This document shows positions 24,977 through 39,195 of a stretch of DNA of 64,000 bases, piece by piece. The DNA is from Stratiolaelaps scimitus (lineage: Eukaryota > Arthropoda > Arachnida > Mesostigmata > Laelapidae), in NCBI GenBank assembly GCA_019614645.1, contig JABWDB010000021.1, positions 4,077,501 through 4,141,500 on the forward strand, in the 5' to 3' direction. The notes under the pieces are model-generated. The model was given only the letters and a program-made list of their open reading frames with translations, ran no database searches and was not told the DNA's origin. The translations under genes were made by a program, and so were the position numbers. How positions within the stretch are numbered: position 1 is the stretch's first letter; each line of letters begins with the position of its first letter.

Positions 24977-27252
24977 CACCCGGTTCAACGTTCATTCCTG
25001 TTGTATATAGTTATACCTCTTACATAACACAGATTGAAGTAGCATATGAAAATATGTTGACTATTTTCATTATGACATGCGAAGTAGAAGAAATTGATTT
25101 AAGGTGATTGCGACGTCCTGATTTGTTCTTGCTCCATCGTTAGAACAAAGATACAAACCCTTAATGGTATATATTGCTGATCGACTTTCTTGACGAATAC
25201 AGATCAATGTGAAACGATCAAAGTAACAAATCATGAACACACACTAGTATCAACTGCATAAGGATGTATTTAATTGTTGGATAAATAATTATTTTGGCAA
25301 ACAAACTTAATAACACGAGACTGACGAAAAATCCGCGTACAAAGAGTGCATCATGGTGGGAAGGGACGATGTCTGCTATTGTGTTTGGATACAATGGCAA
25401 TATTAAGGCAAGACACTGTAAGTGAATATGTGATGAATTTAAGAGACATTTTTAATTATCAGTTGATTCAAAGGGGAGATTCATATGCATGCGTGCCGGA
25501 ATATGCATTACGTGAGAGTTCACACAAACCAAAATCTACCTAATTTGTATATATATATATATATAAAATACAAATTATGTAGATTTATATATATATATAT
25601 ATACATATATATATAACCATGTATATATAACGTAGTAGAATGACGCTGACTAAGTGTACACATATATATATATATATAACAAATAGAGGGACTAAAGATA
25701 ATTAAATCACGCGTTAAATAATTAAATAAACGTAGATGGAGATAAATCTGTTTTTCGTTTTTGAATATCTTTGAATGTGCATCTATAGAATTCCTTTCAC
25801 GAAAATTGTCGGTTATAGCATTTATGACAAATCAAATAACAACTCGAATCATTAACGATGGTTTATTAGATTATTTTGGTTGCAAGATTTCAGCAAGAAT
25901 TTGAGAATACCCGTACCTCAACAATACGGAGAAGGTCATTTACTTAGGAAGGCAGATTTCTGAAGTTCATCGGATAAATCCAGTGACAAAATGTAAATCA
26001 ATATGGCCGTAGGAGTTGCAAATCAGATCCTAACTCAGACATTATAAAAGTGGACCACCACTGTTCGGTGCCACCGGCACTTCAGCTCCGTACGAAAGTC
26101 TTGAAATGTTATACTTGTAAGATTATATGGGATAATTATCTTTAAAAATAGACGAATTTCTCGCAAACTAAAACCCTCATTATAGGCCAACTAATATCTA
26201 TAGGAAATGTAAAAATGAAACTCTTTTGAGCTGAGGATGCCGCAATCCACCAGAATTAGCCTGGTACCGAAGCCATGTTGAGGACGCACGGTTGCGAAGC
26301 TAGTTCCCTCTTAAACCTAAAAGGTGAAGGTCGCGTGGTGGCAATTTGGTGCAAGAACCTTCCATGTCTGTCACAACAGTCCCTCTCTCAGAGTTGTTAA
26401 TTACGCGCATAATGGCCTAGCTAAGACATGAATTAGAGATGGCGCCCCGGAAAACGTGATTAACCATTGATTTGCTTATTTTTTTTGGTAACTTAATTAA
26501 CCCTATTGTGCTCTTCTTATTCCTGCTAGTAGATGTACTGGTAGACAGGATGACTTAATTGATTGACTTCACTCGAGGGACTAATTTGACTTGGCGTTTG
26601 TTTATTGAAAACACATTCTCTATTTTTTGTTAAGATGAAAATGTGTTAATACTCAGTTTATTTACACTGCCATCGCCTATTATTTCGTCGATATATTTAT
26701 AATCGCACCTCTCTTATGAACAGGATGGCAAATAAGAACGGTCGCATAGAATTAACGGCAGGTTTGATCTGGCCGACCGTCACCGTTGTCTTGCTGCATG
26801 TAAATAGAGATACTATTATATATTACGTGAACAAACCCAGGTATGGATGGCTAACAAATATGAGTAATATAATAATTAGATAATAATCATCATATTTATG
26901 CATTTATAGCAATGATACACAATTAACGCTCCCAGAAATAACACCAGTTAGTAAAATAAGTAAATTACTGTATCCGCTAAACATTGATCCAATTAGTTGA
27001 ACGATAGTAATAAGCGATATTTACTAATAAAAAATAATGAGAAATTCACTGATATCGGTTTCTGTGGGTGACATCTGATCTACGGCAGAATAATAACACC
27101 GTTATTACGACGAGAGGGCATTCAACCTTTGCGTGCCTCTGTCAGACTTTTTCTCTGCATCGTTTGTAATCTTCTGTTTTCTCTACCATATATATATATA
27201 TATATATATATATAGTGTGTGTGTACCTATCAATAAGACTTCAATTTATTTA

Positions 27253-27284
<32 letters not shown>

Positions 27285-29902
27285 CTTTTTAACATTTTAC
27301 AGAGGCCAAATTCAAGTAAAATGGTCACCGGTTTGGACCGCAGCAGTCCTCCAAACGCGCCCATACCGTTAATCAATAATTGCCTTAATAATAGCCAATA
27401 AAATTATAATCTTGCTCTTAATAATTAGAATTTGCCAACCAAAAAACACTCGCGGACTCATTATATCTAAAAATGTGTTTTTGTTTCCATTTTCTAAATA
27501 CGCCAAAGGCGGACCCCATCAGACGGCGAACGCAAAGGAGGCTTACAGGTCAACGTAGATGAAAACGCTATCCAAAACACCACTGGTTCTATTATATGCC
27601 ACATCTCGCCTTCTCCCACTCTCTTTCTCTCTATCTTCTTACTGTAACGGATACAGCTGTTATTGATACTCTGTTTAGTAATATTCTGTGTCCTTGTCTG
27701 TTATCGTGTGAGCGATGTGTGTGTGTGTGTGTGTGCAATTACACCGTCGATAGAATACAGATTTGATCTTTGTTTCACGGCAATAATGTCTGCCTCTCTT
27801 TTTCGTACATTGTTAATTCACACGATTTTGTATAATGATCAAACTAAATGTTGGTCTTAATGCGGGTTCGTTAGAATTTAAATATATTTAGCTAATTTTG
27901 TACGAAGGACTTCCGATTTTGATGGATCCATTCAGACAACATCCTGTGTCATTTTTCATATAGATATATATATATATATTTTTTTTTTTCTATCTTTGCT
28001 TATTATGGGTCACATAATCATTGGCTTCGTTAAATGTACAATTTAATATCATCTCGTTAAATGCTATGTTCATGCTAGTCGTTAGAACAAATGAAACAAG
28101 TACGGGAAAAAAGGTACGTCTATTATATAAAAGTATTATGAAATTCGGATGTGCTTATTGTTGTGGTTGTTACTGTTCTCGGTGTCTGGATGGATGTGCA
28201 TGTACGTGGCTGTACGCCAAACGTCGTTAGGTATTCCCAGAACAGATGTGACATCGTACGAATATTAAAGCAGACTTGCGTTTGAACCAATTCAGTCAAG
28301 TATTCTATACCGACGGATTCGTGAAGTTGCCAGGTCCCCACCCACCATAGTAACTCCCCACTCGGCATTTATACATTATGAATGCTCATTCACTCTTCTA
28401 GTCAGCTCTTCTATGTCTCTCTTGCTATTTCGTTTTCTATAACGTTCTATATATCAAAATATTTCGTCATCATATTTCATTCTATCCCGTCAATCACCCC
28501 GCCCCACTCTTTCTCTCTCTCTCTGTCTCCATCTCTGGGTCTCGCTTACTCTGAAGATCGTATTTCTGCTCGTAGTGCTGTTAAAACGATGAGCCAGCCG
28601 TCCGCTACTCCAGTTAACATTAGCTAGTATTAGAAATTAAGCCACTTGCTAGTCTGAGGCCTGCCTATATCACTCTCCACCGATCATCATGAAGTTATCA
28701 TACACCACAATTCGTTATATCGTGATGAAAATGCGTCGGTCTTCCTCGCTCTGTCGATTTACTTACAACTAGTGCACTACAGCTTCGAGCACTTATTCTG
28801 GTTGGCATGCTACTCTGTATGGCGAATGTACAAGCAATGGACAGTGGAAAAGGTCTATTTCGCATATTTATAATATAGTTGAAGGTGGCGCTTGCTATCT
28901 GCGGGAGGCGTTCGCGTCATTGTGAGACGATGCTGCGGACAAAACTGGCCATTGCAGCGACTGACCTTCACTCACTCTATTGTACGGTACTCAGTGATGG
29001 CATCCTCATGACCAATATTCATTGTTGTCCATTCGGCATCCACCGCCAGACATAAATAGATAGATTGATTGATTGATTCAGAGAGCTTTCTTTCGTCCCA
29101 CATCTCCGTTACATCCCGTCATCATTACCACCATACTTATACATGATATACATGGTTGTACCGTGGTTGTATGAAGACTCCCGCCACGGATTCGGCTATA
29201 TCGACGTCGATATCAGCGGTTTTTCTATTTGTCTTATAGCGCGGGTGAGTGCTCCTTGCTGTTTTCATCGACCCAGAGTCCAGCACACTTTTCAATCAAG
29301 TCACGAAGACAGCCAACCAATGAATGTTCCGCAATAGTTGATGGAGTTTTTCTTGCTTCTCGCTCACTGCCTACCATCAAAGGTCGAGAAGAACGCTACG
29401 CTCGGTGACCAGAGAACCCCCTCCCAGAAGTAACGTAGATCTGTCACGTTCTAGCGAGTTCTCCCCTCTGATCGTATATTCCACCACTGCCCGTACCTTT
29501 GATAACTTAATCTACCATGTCATATTATTAGTATTCGCTGATGTTCTCTTGTCGTATGTTATTCTCAATTGACTATACACACACACAAACACTAATCATT
29601 TTATATTAGTGAAGCTTTTTGGAAGGGACGATAGAATCCAGTGCTTCGTCTCGAGCGAATCGCTGCCCACAGCAGTTCTCGGGAGGAAGCGAGACTGCTC
29701 CCATACTGCGATTCAAAAGTCGCCCCTCTTGATCAGCCGGGTCCTGTTAAAGTTGTGCAATTATGATAATCGAAGTTGGCGATCCATTCGGTAACCTCTT
29801 GGGCTGATGTTGCTGGGATGATGAGGCGATTCGACTGCGATAACGGTCCATGCAGAACACGAACAAAAATAGCCGATTTTTTTTTCTTAGCGAGACGTAA
29901 CC
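24977..29902. other. AT-rich intergenic region between the 3' ends of separase and Ral
   Basis: The two genes converge here, so both 3' UTRs must lie inside. Dense (TA)n tracts occur at 25549-25676, 27189-27214, 27259-27285 and 27966-27980, and a CT-rich tract at 28508-28535. I found no open frame with coding character. A short TGAT repeat near 29066-29082 resembles the tail of the element at 40375 but is too short to assign. Confidence 0.6.
25532..25586. repeat. Inverted repeat with (AT)n core
   Basis: Left arm AAATCTACCTAATTTGTAT and right arm ATACAAATTATGTAGATTT are reverse complements with one mismatch, separated by a TA microsatellite. Same design as 8052-8177 and 60818-60914 but an unrelated arm sequence. 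Confidence 0.85.
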
Positions 29903-31371
29903 CTAGAGTATGGTGCACTTCTTCTTCTTCGTTCCACCGGGTTTTTTGGCTCCGCTCTGATTCGTCTGTTGCTCGGCCCGCTTTTTATCACGGATCAGCC
30001 GCAATAAATCTAAGAAGACAGTGTCAACGTTCGTACGCGTCTTGGCTGATGTTTCAACATACGGAACACTCCATTGGCGGGCTCGTTCCTCGGCCTCCTC
30101 GACGGATACCTGAAATCGTACGACAACAACAACAACGACTGTATATTAATAGGTCTTCAGAGGAACTGTTAGGAGTGGTTGATCGGATTCTATAATAGAT
30201 GAAATGGTACAGGGCCAAAACAATTTTCGGGGTTGATGAACATTTTGCGTGAATGTATCTGCGAACTTCATCAGCTAAGGCTGAATTGCTAGAATGAATT
30301 ACTATTGTTGAACGACTCTTCAAGAAGCAAACGTTTTTTAGTGAAAAAACGAACATACCCGTCGATTGGCCTCATCTTTGTCGGCCTTGTTGCCAACGAG
30401 GATAAATGGTACCGAATCTTCGCCTTTAACTCGAAGTATTTGTTCGCGGAACTCTCTCGTAGCATCGAAGTTTTCAGGCTCATCGATGGAAAACACGCAA
30501 AGGAAGCCCTCACCGGACCGAAAATACGTATCCCTTATGACCGCGTAATCCTCTTGTCCGGCTGTGTCAAGGATATCTATCTGAATATTCTCGCCGTCGA
30601 GCATCAGCTGGCGACGATACGAGTCCGCCTGCAATCAATTGACAATTATATGGCAATGGAAGGTATACATTGTTTTGACAAAGACTGCAGTGTAATACTT
30701 CTAAAATACTACCCAAATTGGAACTTTAGTTTGGAACGTTTGTGTAGTGTTGCGTGTACTTTAAATAGAGGTGAAGGTGGCTGACTTCCTTCAGAACCAT
30801 TTACAGGTGGGTGCATGGGTTCATATGTGTCCTTGCGTATTTGAACCTGATCTGAGTCTAGCCTGTAAATATGGTTATGCAATATTGTTTATGTAGACAC
30901 TGCAATATTGTCTGCGCCATATATTATCACGTTGAAGAAGATGCATTCGATCAACCTTATTGATCCAGTCCCTGCTCCGTCAACCAACCCAAATATGTTT
31001 ATTCTTAGATGTCTCTGTAACTGCTCTGTTTACACGAGCTGACTTACCCTCCTATACGCTTTACTGTTTTTACCGTATTCATTGTTACACCATTTTACTT
31101 GCATGTATAACACAATACCATGTGAATAAATGATGAAATTATACCTATATATATTGATTAATACTATCACTATAATTGGTGAATTTGCTAGAGCTGACGT
31201 ATGTACCTTTGTTGGCTCGTAGTCTTCTACGAATTCGCCATACATGAACTGCAGCGTTAGGGCGGATTTACCCACGCCACCGCTGCCGACCATGATGACT
31301 TTGTGCATCTCTAGCTGCTGCTGTTGGGCGCCCGTCTTCGGCCCGGTCCCTCCTCCCCCAGCGCCGCCCAT
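29903..31371 (-). CDS. RALA: Ral small GTPase (3 coding exons)
   Basis: Ras-family GTPase of the Ral branch, which switches on exocyst and other effectors at membranes. Exons are 31207-31371, 30359-30628 and 29903-30109, giving 213 aa (vertebrate RalA 206). The G motifs are intact: P-loop GSGGVGKS (29-36), effector YEPTKADSYRR spanning exons 1 and 2, DTAGQED (76-82), NKAD (135-138) and ETSAK (164-168). The C-terminus is basic and ends CTIL, a CAAX box with Leu at X, which predicts geranylgeranylation. The vertebrate forms end CCIL or similar, so the second residue differs. The start at 31371 gives a glycine-rich, Q4-containing leader; an in-frame ATG further upstream lies beyond a splice acceptor at about 31412, so I take it as 5' UTR or intron. 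A shorter start at Met22 is possible. Confidence 0.97.
31081..31136 (+). repeat. Dispersed repeat, family Y, copy 1
   Basis: In Ral intron 1 (plus orientation). It shares with 46432-46496 the path ATTGTTRCRCCATTTTACT, then a variable stretch, then CACAATAYCATGTGAATAA followed by ATGATGA. Looks like the 3' end of a retroelement. No coding part is visible. Confidence 0.75.
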
Positions 31372-34300
31372 CTCTGCTCTCTCGGACGAGCCTCCACCGG
31401 ATCCCGATCGACTGCACGAATAGCAAAATAGCATCATGTTAGATCGACCCCCCAGATATGAATGAGCGCTCTTGCACGTTGTCACTTTCAAGCTGCTGAA
31501 GCAGATGTGCAACTCTATACGCAGCACACATGTACACTATGATTAATCAAAAACAACGATGATAGATCACTTAAACAATTCGAATAATCAATCAATCAGC
31601 GTGAATATGGAAAAGCAAAACGGGCAAAATAAAACAGACTAGCTGATTGACATATTCGCCATAGTACATAGTAAGGCAATAATAGCACATATGAGTATAC
31701 AATGAAAACAGTAACAGCTGCAATAAAGCACGCCAGAAGAGACGGACATCGAAATCATCGCAGGTCAATCAGGCCACTATTCAGTAGTTCTAATGTGGGT
31801 CTGTTGCAGATCGAGTTACGTCTGAAAATATCGTTGAAAGCTGATTCGATATCACATTCGTCATGTACAAGTTCAATCGGTCACTCGGTAGACCTCACAG
31901 GAGATCGAACAACGCTACGCCAAGCGACGCAGCTTGATCGACTCGGTACGCGCATATATCAGAGAAAACAATTCACAATGCCAATGAAAAAAAAAGCTGA
32001 ATACACTGCACGACCTTATTGGTGCCCGGCGCGACGTGTTTAGAGACAGAAAGAGAGAGAGAGAGAGATAATGATAGATTCTACATATATGTATCGATGC
32101 ATGTGTAGAATATTGAACTTGCAAAAAGAAGGTGAAATGCGAAAACGCACCCTCAAGTGCACGATAAAGATATCAAAAGCTAATTCAAGAATATTCCAGC
32201 TGGTTGCTCCCCTAGAAGAAAAACATATTCAATTCGAAGTATATTTAGTATAGAGAAAACAGGAATTTATCGCACACTCAAGCAAGACGTACACCACTGA
32301 GCCATTTAATAAATAGTCATAAGATAAATCGATCGGTAAAATAAATCGATCGGTAGTCATAAGATAAATCGATCGGATCCCATTTTTGACGAGAAATACA
32401 GTTACTTGAGCTTTACCTCTATGTCACACGCATCACTAAATTAACAGGTGCTGAGAAAGTTTTTAGAACTGCACTAAGCTTCTACGAAGCCAGTACGTAC
32501 TTCTGTAGGATCGCAACCCGTGGCTACGTGAGCTACAAGAGCGACTGTTTAGTGATAGATCAACTAGCTCAGATGATTCACACAGTTTGCTCTGTGGACT
32601 CTTCAGAGGATGCAATTGTTCACAATTCCGGGCGTAGGTCTCTTCAAAGCTATTTCTTGCTGGAGTATATTGTAGCTCAGAGGTCGAATGTGGCCTCTTT
32701 CGTATTAACAGGTTCGTTTGCCACTATACACGCATACGAACACAGACTCTCACACACTTATTGTCTGTTTACACACAGTTAATCGTCACTGGTGGTGGCT
32801 TAACACGATGTATTGAAATCCATGGCAGCAGCCGAAAAGAAAATATACAGGGGTCAAGTTAGTTACACCTTAGGACTAGATTATAGGCATAGAAAGAGAG
32901 AGAGAGAGAGAGAAATCAATTGTACACATCAACCAGATGTAGAAAGTATCTATCCACGCGTAGCTAGCAAACAGACGAAAGTAAAAAGCACACATCACAC
33001 TCAAATGCAACACGACGGAGATTTAGGTCATCCGTGTTATCACGTTAGTATCCCGCTTATCATGTAAGTATTATAGTAAAATGCTCGCAGCAAATCGACA
33101 GAATGTTGTTTTAGATTAACGTGTATACATCACACAAACACACAGTCGTGATGCACGGCAACTATGACGATGAAAGGATTCGGGAGGATGAATCAGCCAC
33201 AGCTATTATGTCATTAATGAAATAACAGCACCTACTGTCCTGGCAGTCATCTGCTGGTTGTATCAGCTATTTCGAGAAGTGGACAGGGTGGCTAGGATAA
33301 TGCCCATTGTATTATAGGTATTACTCACGTGATATTTGTATACCATCCAGAAACAAAGCTTGCTTGCCTCTCACCCTAATTCCAACTTGTGGTTACGTTG
33401 TAACGAAGTGAAGCAACAGCAATGTTAGCGGGTGTATCGCGATTTCGTAACAATACTGTATACACAGCTGAACATCGACTGGAGACACCTAGGTATTAAT
33501 AGTATGCAGGTGTCCCAGAAGAAAATGACATCGCATCGAGACAGAGGTTTCAGGCGCAAGTAGCCACAAATCACAAACAGGGAAACTGCAAATGGCTATT
33601 GTGAGAGGTGTCACGTCGATGACATGATAGTTGCTACTGTTGCTGAGAGCAATGCGACTCAGATTTAATTGATTGAAGTTTGTCGAACACTTCAAGAGGT
33701 ATCCGAAACGCAGAAGGAGCTTGAACATCGAAATGTGAAAAGAAATAAGGAATCAAAATACAATCAGCTGTGTAAGAGCGTTTAAAATGCTGATTGAAGA
33801 CAGAGATCAGCCACAAACGCCTCGAAGATGTACCATCGGTTCCTGCATTCGGGTAACGCGCATGTTGCAAAGAAGGAAATTATCATAAGAAACAAAATTT
33901 CTGTCCTGGAGGCGTTTTAATCACCGAGGAACAATAGCACGTATGCCCTAACGGTGATATGAACTGTGAAAAGGATCGAGCAAAGATATACACATTTCGC
34001 TGCCTTGCTTGTTGCAGTCGTGTCCGAGATGCGTGAACAACAACCATGGTCTGCCCTGAACACATCGACACTACTGAGCGAGATGGTTTAGCCTTTGGTG
34101 TCGGTAAACGTTGGTAACAGCAAAGCGGAACATTGTTGACTCTGAGGCAACACCACAACCCAGCCAGGTACGGGCTTGAATCAACTGTACCTTCTCTCAT
34201 CGGAATGAACATTGATAGGTCTCGATTCTTCCGTTGGAGACTCTGCTGCTGCTGCTGCTGCCGCCTCATCTCATCACCGACGGAGTGGGATATATAGATG

Positions 34301-37300
34301 GACAAACAGGGGGCAGACACCCTTTCTCCTAGCATCGACTGTCTTGGCGACTCGTTCGGCAGTCACTCTGTGTGCAGCAGCCCTCTTCACTGCAACAACG
34401 AAAGCCTATTATTATTATTATTATTATTATCAGATGTAGCTGTTCAAATGCCACTGACGTTCCATCCGCGTGGTCAGTATTTTTCATCAACTTGCAAGAC
34501 GAGAGCATGTACAGATCCTTCGTGATCGACCAATTGAAGAACGAGCAATTGCTTTCTATCCTTGATTCCAATCGACCTATAGAAGTAGCGGGTCGATTGA
34601 TTGGTCCACTTATTATAAACGAACACGAACGTCCGCGACTCATCGGGCTCTCCTCAAGGAGAGATGCTGCTGAATCTCGGACAATGACGATTGTCGTCAC
34701 CTCTTCAACACTTCACGTTGCTTCATAACACCAATAACGCAGTGCAACCACTTTCATGGTCTGTCATTAACATAGCCGATAATGACTATAGCTATATAGC
34801 TCGATAGCTATATATTCAGGGGCTTGCCATTATTCTCGGGAAGAATACGGAAAGAGGCTTAAACCTAGTTTATGTTTGATTAAAAAAAACCGGTAAAAAT
34901 CCAATAAAGCCGATCCTTTACAACGTATCACTGACGAAAATCGAGTCGTGCCAAAATGAAGGTGCTGACCAACGCTCGACGTTTCGCATAAATTATTATG
35001 CTGAGAAGGATGCCAACGGCTTAACCGTGTTGGGTGCCCAGTCGATTGTTGATGAGATTTGAATTTGACAAATGATTTTTTTTTGTTTAAATGGAGCATT
35101 GCTTCGCTCAGGTTCTATAGTACGATGCCTCGCACAATTAGAGTAACTACAAACGTATGCCAATGTATAATACAATGAATGAGTCAACTTCAATGGCTAT
35201 ATAATTGTCCAGTTCAGTATGGATATGGTGTATCTAGAAACAAGGGTTTTTGCAATTTTTTTTTCTTGTCTTACATCATTAATTCCATTTATATTCTTTG
35301 ACGTTTACTGTATTGCTGTTGGCACAGTTTCTCTAAATGTATGAAAGAGTGTCTCCTCCCCGTGCGCTGTTGTCTGTAGACGTATCACGGCGAGTCATTG
35401 ACGAAACATTTACGATCAATGGAGAATTGTGACCTAACGGCTGGGATTAGTTAAGGTAACGCGATTACCACACACGTCCTCGTATCTGTTAGGGCTGGTC
35501 ATGACGTCTTCGCGTTTGGCAATCCCGTATCGAATTCGTTCTAGTATCAGTTTAGCATACGGCTTTGAGGAAAATCCCTACAACGGCAAGATATAGGTAA
35601 ATAGCAATGCACGGTCACACATCCGCACACACACACACACATACTTATGAACGAAGGCACTCAAAGATAGCGCTTTTTCGGGCTGCATGCAAAATCGCCA
35701 ACCAACTCACTGCCACAAGGCAACCGCAATAGCCTCGACAACAACAACGACCACAGTCGAAAGCGTCGGAAATGCACTGGCGGTGCCCTCGAACTGCAGA
35801 ACCGCGCGATACCGCCATGTTACCCCGAATAGTTTGGTCAGCATTGGTCTGCCGCTTGGTTGCTGACCAGCGGGCAGGCAATCAGCATATAAATAGATGA
35901 AGAGGTAGTAAAATGAGAAGAGTCTGTTGTCTGGTCCAGCGTGACCATCAATGCAGATGCCGCCGCCTATGCTGAATGCTTCGTTAGCACCGGGATATCT
36001 GCGCCCGCATAACGGGCAATACGATTGGAATGGCGTTTCAAACGAAATGGCAATTCGCGAAATTGTTTTAAGTGCTTGATCGCTTCTACTCGATGAGACA
36101 AGCACCTAGTGAAACACGCCGTCTAGACAGATACATAACTATCGAATTGAAACAGTTCCCGTTGTGAGTCGACTGCAAGGGCAGCGCATGTATGTACTGA
36201 ACAGTGTAAATGTTCACACCATGAGACATGGATGACGAACACGGAATTAGGAGGGAGGTTCTCGCTTGTGTTAATTCTTGTTTTTGTTTCTTTGAGTTCG
36301 TGTCTTTTGTACATGCTCGCGCATTTTTAAACCAACAGTGGGAACAGCGATCAGAATGCAATTGCAAAGCTGAGGTGGACCTGGGAATCCGTTGGCCGGA
36401 TGTCACTTTGCGACAACGCCTGCTGACATTCGCTACTCGGCACAGCGAGTGCGACATTAGGAAATGCAACGAAAGAGCACATTGCTCTAAATAGCTACTG
36501 CTCTAGCCCTGAGGCGTAACTGGCGGGGAGAATAATTCTCAGTCGGGATGACATGTTGTAGTTTTTCGTGAATCGATATTGGACGCCCAGTAGGAATTAC
36601 GAGAGAACACAGATTCAGGTAGGTGGTGATTTCGAGAGAGCGTGACAAATCGAGAACAACTAATCGAAGATGATGACCGACTGACTGTTCACTGCACCCG
36701 GGGATTTGTTTGCTGAGGTGATTCGTTTCTCAGATGAAACATTGATATATGTTTATATTAGAAATCATTGATTAATTAGCGGAAAGAAGAAAACGGTTTC
36801 AAAGTGTCTACGGCTCAGCTCGAAATGGTATATACGGTATAAAAGTGTATTGTTATACTTTTCGATTGTGCAGTAACTGCATAACTCGAGTACCGCTTCT
36901 CTATAAGCGACGTTGGCGATCGATAATAATAATAATAAGAGCAGAATAACACTGTTTGATAGCCTAACTAGAATTGTTGCTTGCAGTATCGAATATGATC
37001 CGACTGTGATCTATCCAACTGGCAGCCAAAGGATCACGTAAATACGTATGACCGGTTGTACGTATGAGTCATCATACCACATAGGTGACTAGTGTATTAG
37101 CGTCAACACGAGATAACCATTGCGACTCTACTTCATGGGCCTGGGGCTATTTATTATGACTGTGATGTGTTATACCTATAGCATTGCAACGGATGACTCA
37201 GATGGCACTCTGCCTTGACCCTCGCATACCCCACCCAGCATTACTGACGTCATAGTAATTCCGAGTATTATTATCATTGTTATAGATTTTTCTATATTTC

Positions 37301-38664
37301 TATTATGTCGGTGCTATATAAGTGACTATCGAGATAGGTCATTGGAGTGTACATATATATATATATATATATATCTTTTAAACGTCAGTGGTGTTTTGTG
37401 ACGCACTCCGACGTTGCGTCAATCCCTTTTTGCTTTTGTCTTTGTGATCTGATTTACGAGTTCTAGCTGAACCTCAATGGTTGCTCGCTGGGAAGTTCAA
37501 CGGTTGGTCACTTCGATCGAACGCCGGTCGACAGACCCAGTCGTTCCAAGACGAAGCTATCTTTCGTGCATCCAACACGATTACTAAGCGCGTTCGCGAT
37601 ACGAATGACGTCGGTTTCTATAAATGTCCACACAGACTGACTCATATACGGAAAAGCAGCAACTGCTCAGTTTCATCCTTGGCTGTTGTGTTTTGTTTGA
37701 GCTTGTCAACATTCTCAATTACCAATAGAGTATGTGCGCTTCTGGAGAGGCGGTGCGATTCATCAACAACCAGTAGTGCCGTACTACGGCGGAACATTTA
37801 GATTAGGACTCTCTGTTAAAGTGGAGAATAAACGCGTCCTTCATTAGGGCCGGACAGAGTGAATGAAGGAGTTAGGCCGAGTGGCTATTGATTTCTAGAG
37901 GACACCAAACGTTTACAGTGGTTAAAAACGCGAATGTAGCAGGATCGCGCTTTGACAAGACGTTCAATTATCGCGCGCGCGCAAACGATAAATAGACTCG
38001 TTTCAACAGGAAATGAGCACACGTTGTATCATGTACGACAGCTATGATAGCATGCTGGGTCGTCTTGTGCACAAAGTTGTGATCCGTCTGCACACGCTGT
38101 CTCCTTCAATCTGTCTCTATGCTTTGCCACACGAATCACGCACGAGTGGTGTGTGTATGTGCGTGCGTGCATTTCGGGGTAAGATGTCTCACTGACTCAT
38201 ATATCAAAGAGACGAGCACCTCAACACACCGCAACGTGACCAGGCCCCGAAATTGGAATAAGTCGTCTTCTGTCTAAGGTTATACAGCAGTCGCAAGTAT
38301 TCAGCTATTTAAAACTCTAAGAAAATAGAGATATCAATAAATTCATCATCTCTCTATGTATTGTTATTGCCTATGTATCATCGTATATGATGTGGCTATT
38401 GTTCATTCTGACTGACAATCTCGACCTCTATCGGCCACACCCTCTCATTCTGTGCGGATGTCCACAGTACCTCTATATACGCTCACGCCGATCGACTGCC
38501 CTATATATTGTATAGTGCATTTTCAGTTATATACCTAATTCGAAGCTTCATAAGCAATTCACTGCACACACAGACACACCAGCCCGCGTCTATCAACTGT
38601 AACAACGGGGTGTTTTTTGCCTCGTGAACCCATGTATGACGTAGTTTTATAGCAGTAGTCGCAG
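31372..38664. other. Gene-poor region upstream of Ral
   Basis: On the minus strand this is upstream of the Ral start, so Ral 5' UTR exons may lie here or beyond. Contents seen: GA repeats (32048-32068, 32891-32911), a (TTA)n tract near 34410-34432, (CA)n at 35627-35642 and (TA)n at 37352-37374. Open frames up to 150 codons on both strands overlap and lack domains or splice support. I assign no gene. Confidence 0.5.
32314..32376 (+). repeat. Short tandem repeat of ATAAATCGATCGG
   Basis: Three copies of ATAAATCGATCGG at 32324, 32341 and 32364. The longer unit TAGTCATAAGATAAATCGAT recurs 40 bp apart. Each copy contains the ATCGAT and CGATCG dyads. Confidence 0.9.
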
Positions 38665-38895
38665 GAACGACAATATAATAAGGCACTACTAGCTCGGCTG
38701 GTGGAGCAGTGCGGCTCCGTAGAGTTCTCACGGACAGGCCCCGTCACGCCTGTCAACGTTTCCCATACATTTGTCTTGACGCTCTCACCTCGGGTCGCCC
38801 CTTACTTTTCGGCGTGGCTTGACTCGAAGTATCACTGGCGCAACGATGTCGTCATCACCTACTTCATCAGCGCCTACGGCCGCAGCCAGACGTGA
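38665..38895 (+). CDS. Orphan coding-like terminal exon, product unknown
   Basis: A 76-codon frame opened by a splice acceptor (GTCGCAG before GAACGACAATAT) and closed by TGA at 38893-38895. An in-frame TAG lies 6 bases upstream of the junction, so the frame needs splicing from an upstream exon. Third positions become strongly G/C in the second half, unlike the AT-rich surroundings, which argues for real coding. The peptide contains RLVEQCGSVEFSRTGPV and ends VVITYFISAYGRSQT, with several aromatic residues and no transmembrane segment or motif I recognise. I found no partner exon upstream. It may be the last exon of an unannotated plus-strand gene, or chance. Confidence 0.4.
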   Translation, partial: ERQYNKALLARLVEQCGSVEFSRTGPVTPVNVSHTFVLTLSPRVAPYFSAWLDSKYHWRNDVVITYFISAYGRSQT

Positions 38896-39195
38896 CACGA
38901 CTCCCAGCCTGTCGAAGTCGTTTAAAAGTTTCGCTTGATATCGTATATATATGTACAATAGCGTCTAATATTTGGATATAAATCTCTATTTTATGGCCGG
39001 CCCCGTAATGTTATGTTTGCAACTACCGTAAGAGTCTGTATATATTGAATATAAATCAACATAAGGTAACTTTTGTGTACGCCTGGACTCGTACGACCAA
39101 TAACGTGTCGTAGGTTAGTGACAGGTTGTCACCACGGACAAAATGAATCGCCCACCTTGCTTCACGCAGATGCACTCGTGAGAGACAACAACATG

